Source of the DNA: Nitrospirota bacterium
GTDB taxonomy: Bacteria; Nitrospirota; UBA9217
Direction of reading: 5' to 3'
Assembly (NCBI GenBank): GCA_021783455.1
Contig: JAJXTW010000007.1
Location: 1-32,024 of the forward strand
DNA length: 32,024 bases
Both the position numbers and the translations under genes were made by a program. Within the stretch, counting starts at the first letter, position 1. Each line of letters opens with the position of its first letter. Positions 31,913-32,024 of the stretch are shown piece by piece. Under the pieces are notes generated by a model, which was not told where the DNA came from, did not search any database, and saw only the letters and a list, made by a program, of their open reading frames with translations.

Positions 31913-32024
31913 ATGAAAAAGATCGATATCTCACGCATAAAGTCCTACTCGCTCAAAGGCCGCGAAAGCAAGGTCCGGGTCAACGATTTTTCCCGGCCCC
32001 ACAAAAAAGGCGGAAGCTTTCAGG
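31913..32024 (+). CDS. N-terminal fragment of an unidentified protein (3' truncated)
   Basis: An ATG 5 nt after the gmhA stop opens a frame that runs to the window end, giving 37 residues: basic, starting MKKIDISRIKSYSLKGRESK and ending HKKGGSFQ. No ribosome binding site is obvious, so translation may be coupled to gmhA. The opening is faintly reminiscent of deoxyhypusine-synthase-like bacterial proteins, but 37 residues do not allow an assignment. Confidence 0.6.
   Translation, partial: MKKIDISRIKSYSLKGRESKVRVNDFSRPHKKGGSFQ

Noticed and set aside
1-32024. tRNA, rRNA, transposase, integrase or phage genes
   Set aside because: I looked for cloverleaf-like and rRNA-like stretches and for recombinase motifs and found none I could support.

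Overview
The window is a dense chromosomal segment from a Gram-negative, GC-rich (by eye roughly 55-60%) bacterium. Supporting signs are a lipoprotein with a lipobox, a sedoheptulose-7-phosphate isomerase for LPS heptose, a type IV pilus retraction ATPase and periplasmic exported proteins. The diaminopimelate route uses LL-diaminopimelate aminotransferase (DapL). The order argG-argH-lipoprotein-lysA-dapF-dapA-dapB-dapL-folK resembles Geobacter-like Desulfobacterota and Nitrospirota. I infer one of those groups but cannot prove it without a search.

Layout. 1-5492 (+): rodA (5' truncated), a radical SAM/DUF2344 fusion, and rng (RNase G). 5493-7880 looks like an accessory insertion. It holds a ClcB-like chloride channel gene, then a second, decayed copy of the last 93 nt of rng, then a minus-strand DUF4160/DUF2442 pair with its own promoter and a perfect palindrome. 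8020-11761 (-): an RluA-type pseudouridine synthase, a GAF-GGDEF diguanylate cyclase, panC, a bacterioferritin-like gene and a PilZ protein. 11996-24815 (+): an exported cyclophilin, argG, argH, a FnIII lipoprotein, lysA, dapF, dapA, dapB, an exported DsbC-like protein with a CxxCH motif, a fumarylacetoacetase-family gene, dapL, folK and a deoxynucleoside kinase. 24898-26850 (+): two DppB/DppC-type permeases. 27126-30026 (-): a PilT-family ATPase and a DUF4388-GAF protein. 30374-32024 (+): rsmA, gmhA and the start of an unidentified gene.

Functional themes are arginine and lysine/diaminopimelate synthesis in one long co-directional array, cell-wall elongation (rodA) linked to RNA processing, and c-di-GMP signalling (a GGDEF producer and a PilZ receiver in one minus-strand cluster). 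A pilus ATPase is paired with a DUF4388 regulator.

The least ordinary feature is in the gaps. Seven junctions between same-strand genes carry short intergenic elements. Five of them (A-E) share one architecture: two to four tandem units of 7, 8 or 9 nt forming a left arm, a loop, and similar units in inverted orientation forming the right arm. Two copies (1050-1118 and 12598-12667) are clearly related to each other unit by unit. Other notable points are the duplicated rng tail beside clc, the operator-like palindrome of the DUF4160/DUF2442 pair, and two direct repeats 31 bp apart around the -10 box of the DUF4388-pilT promoter.
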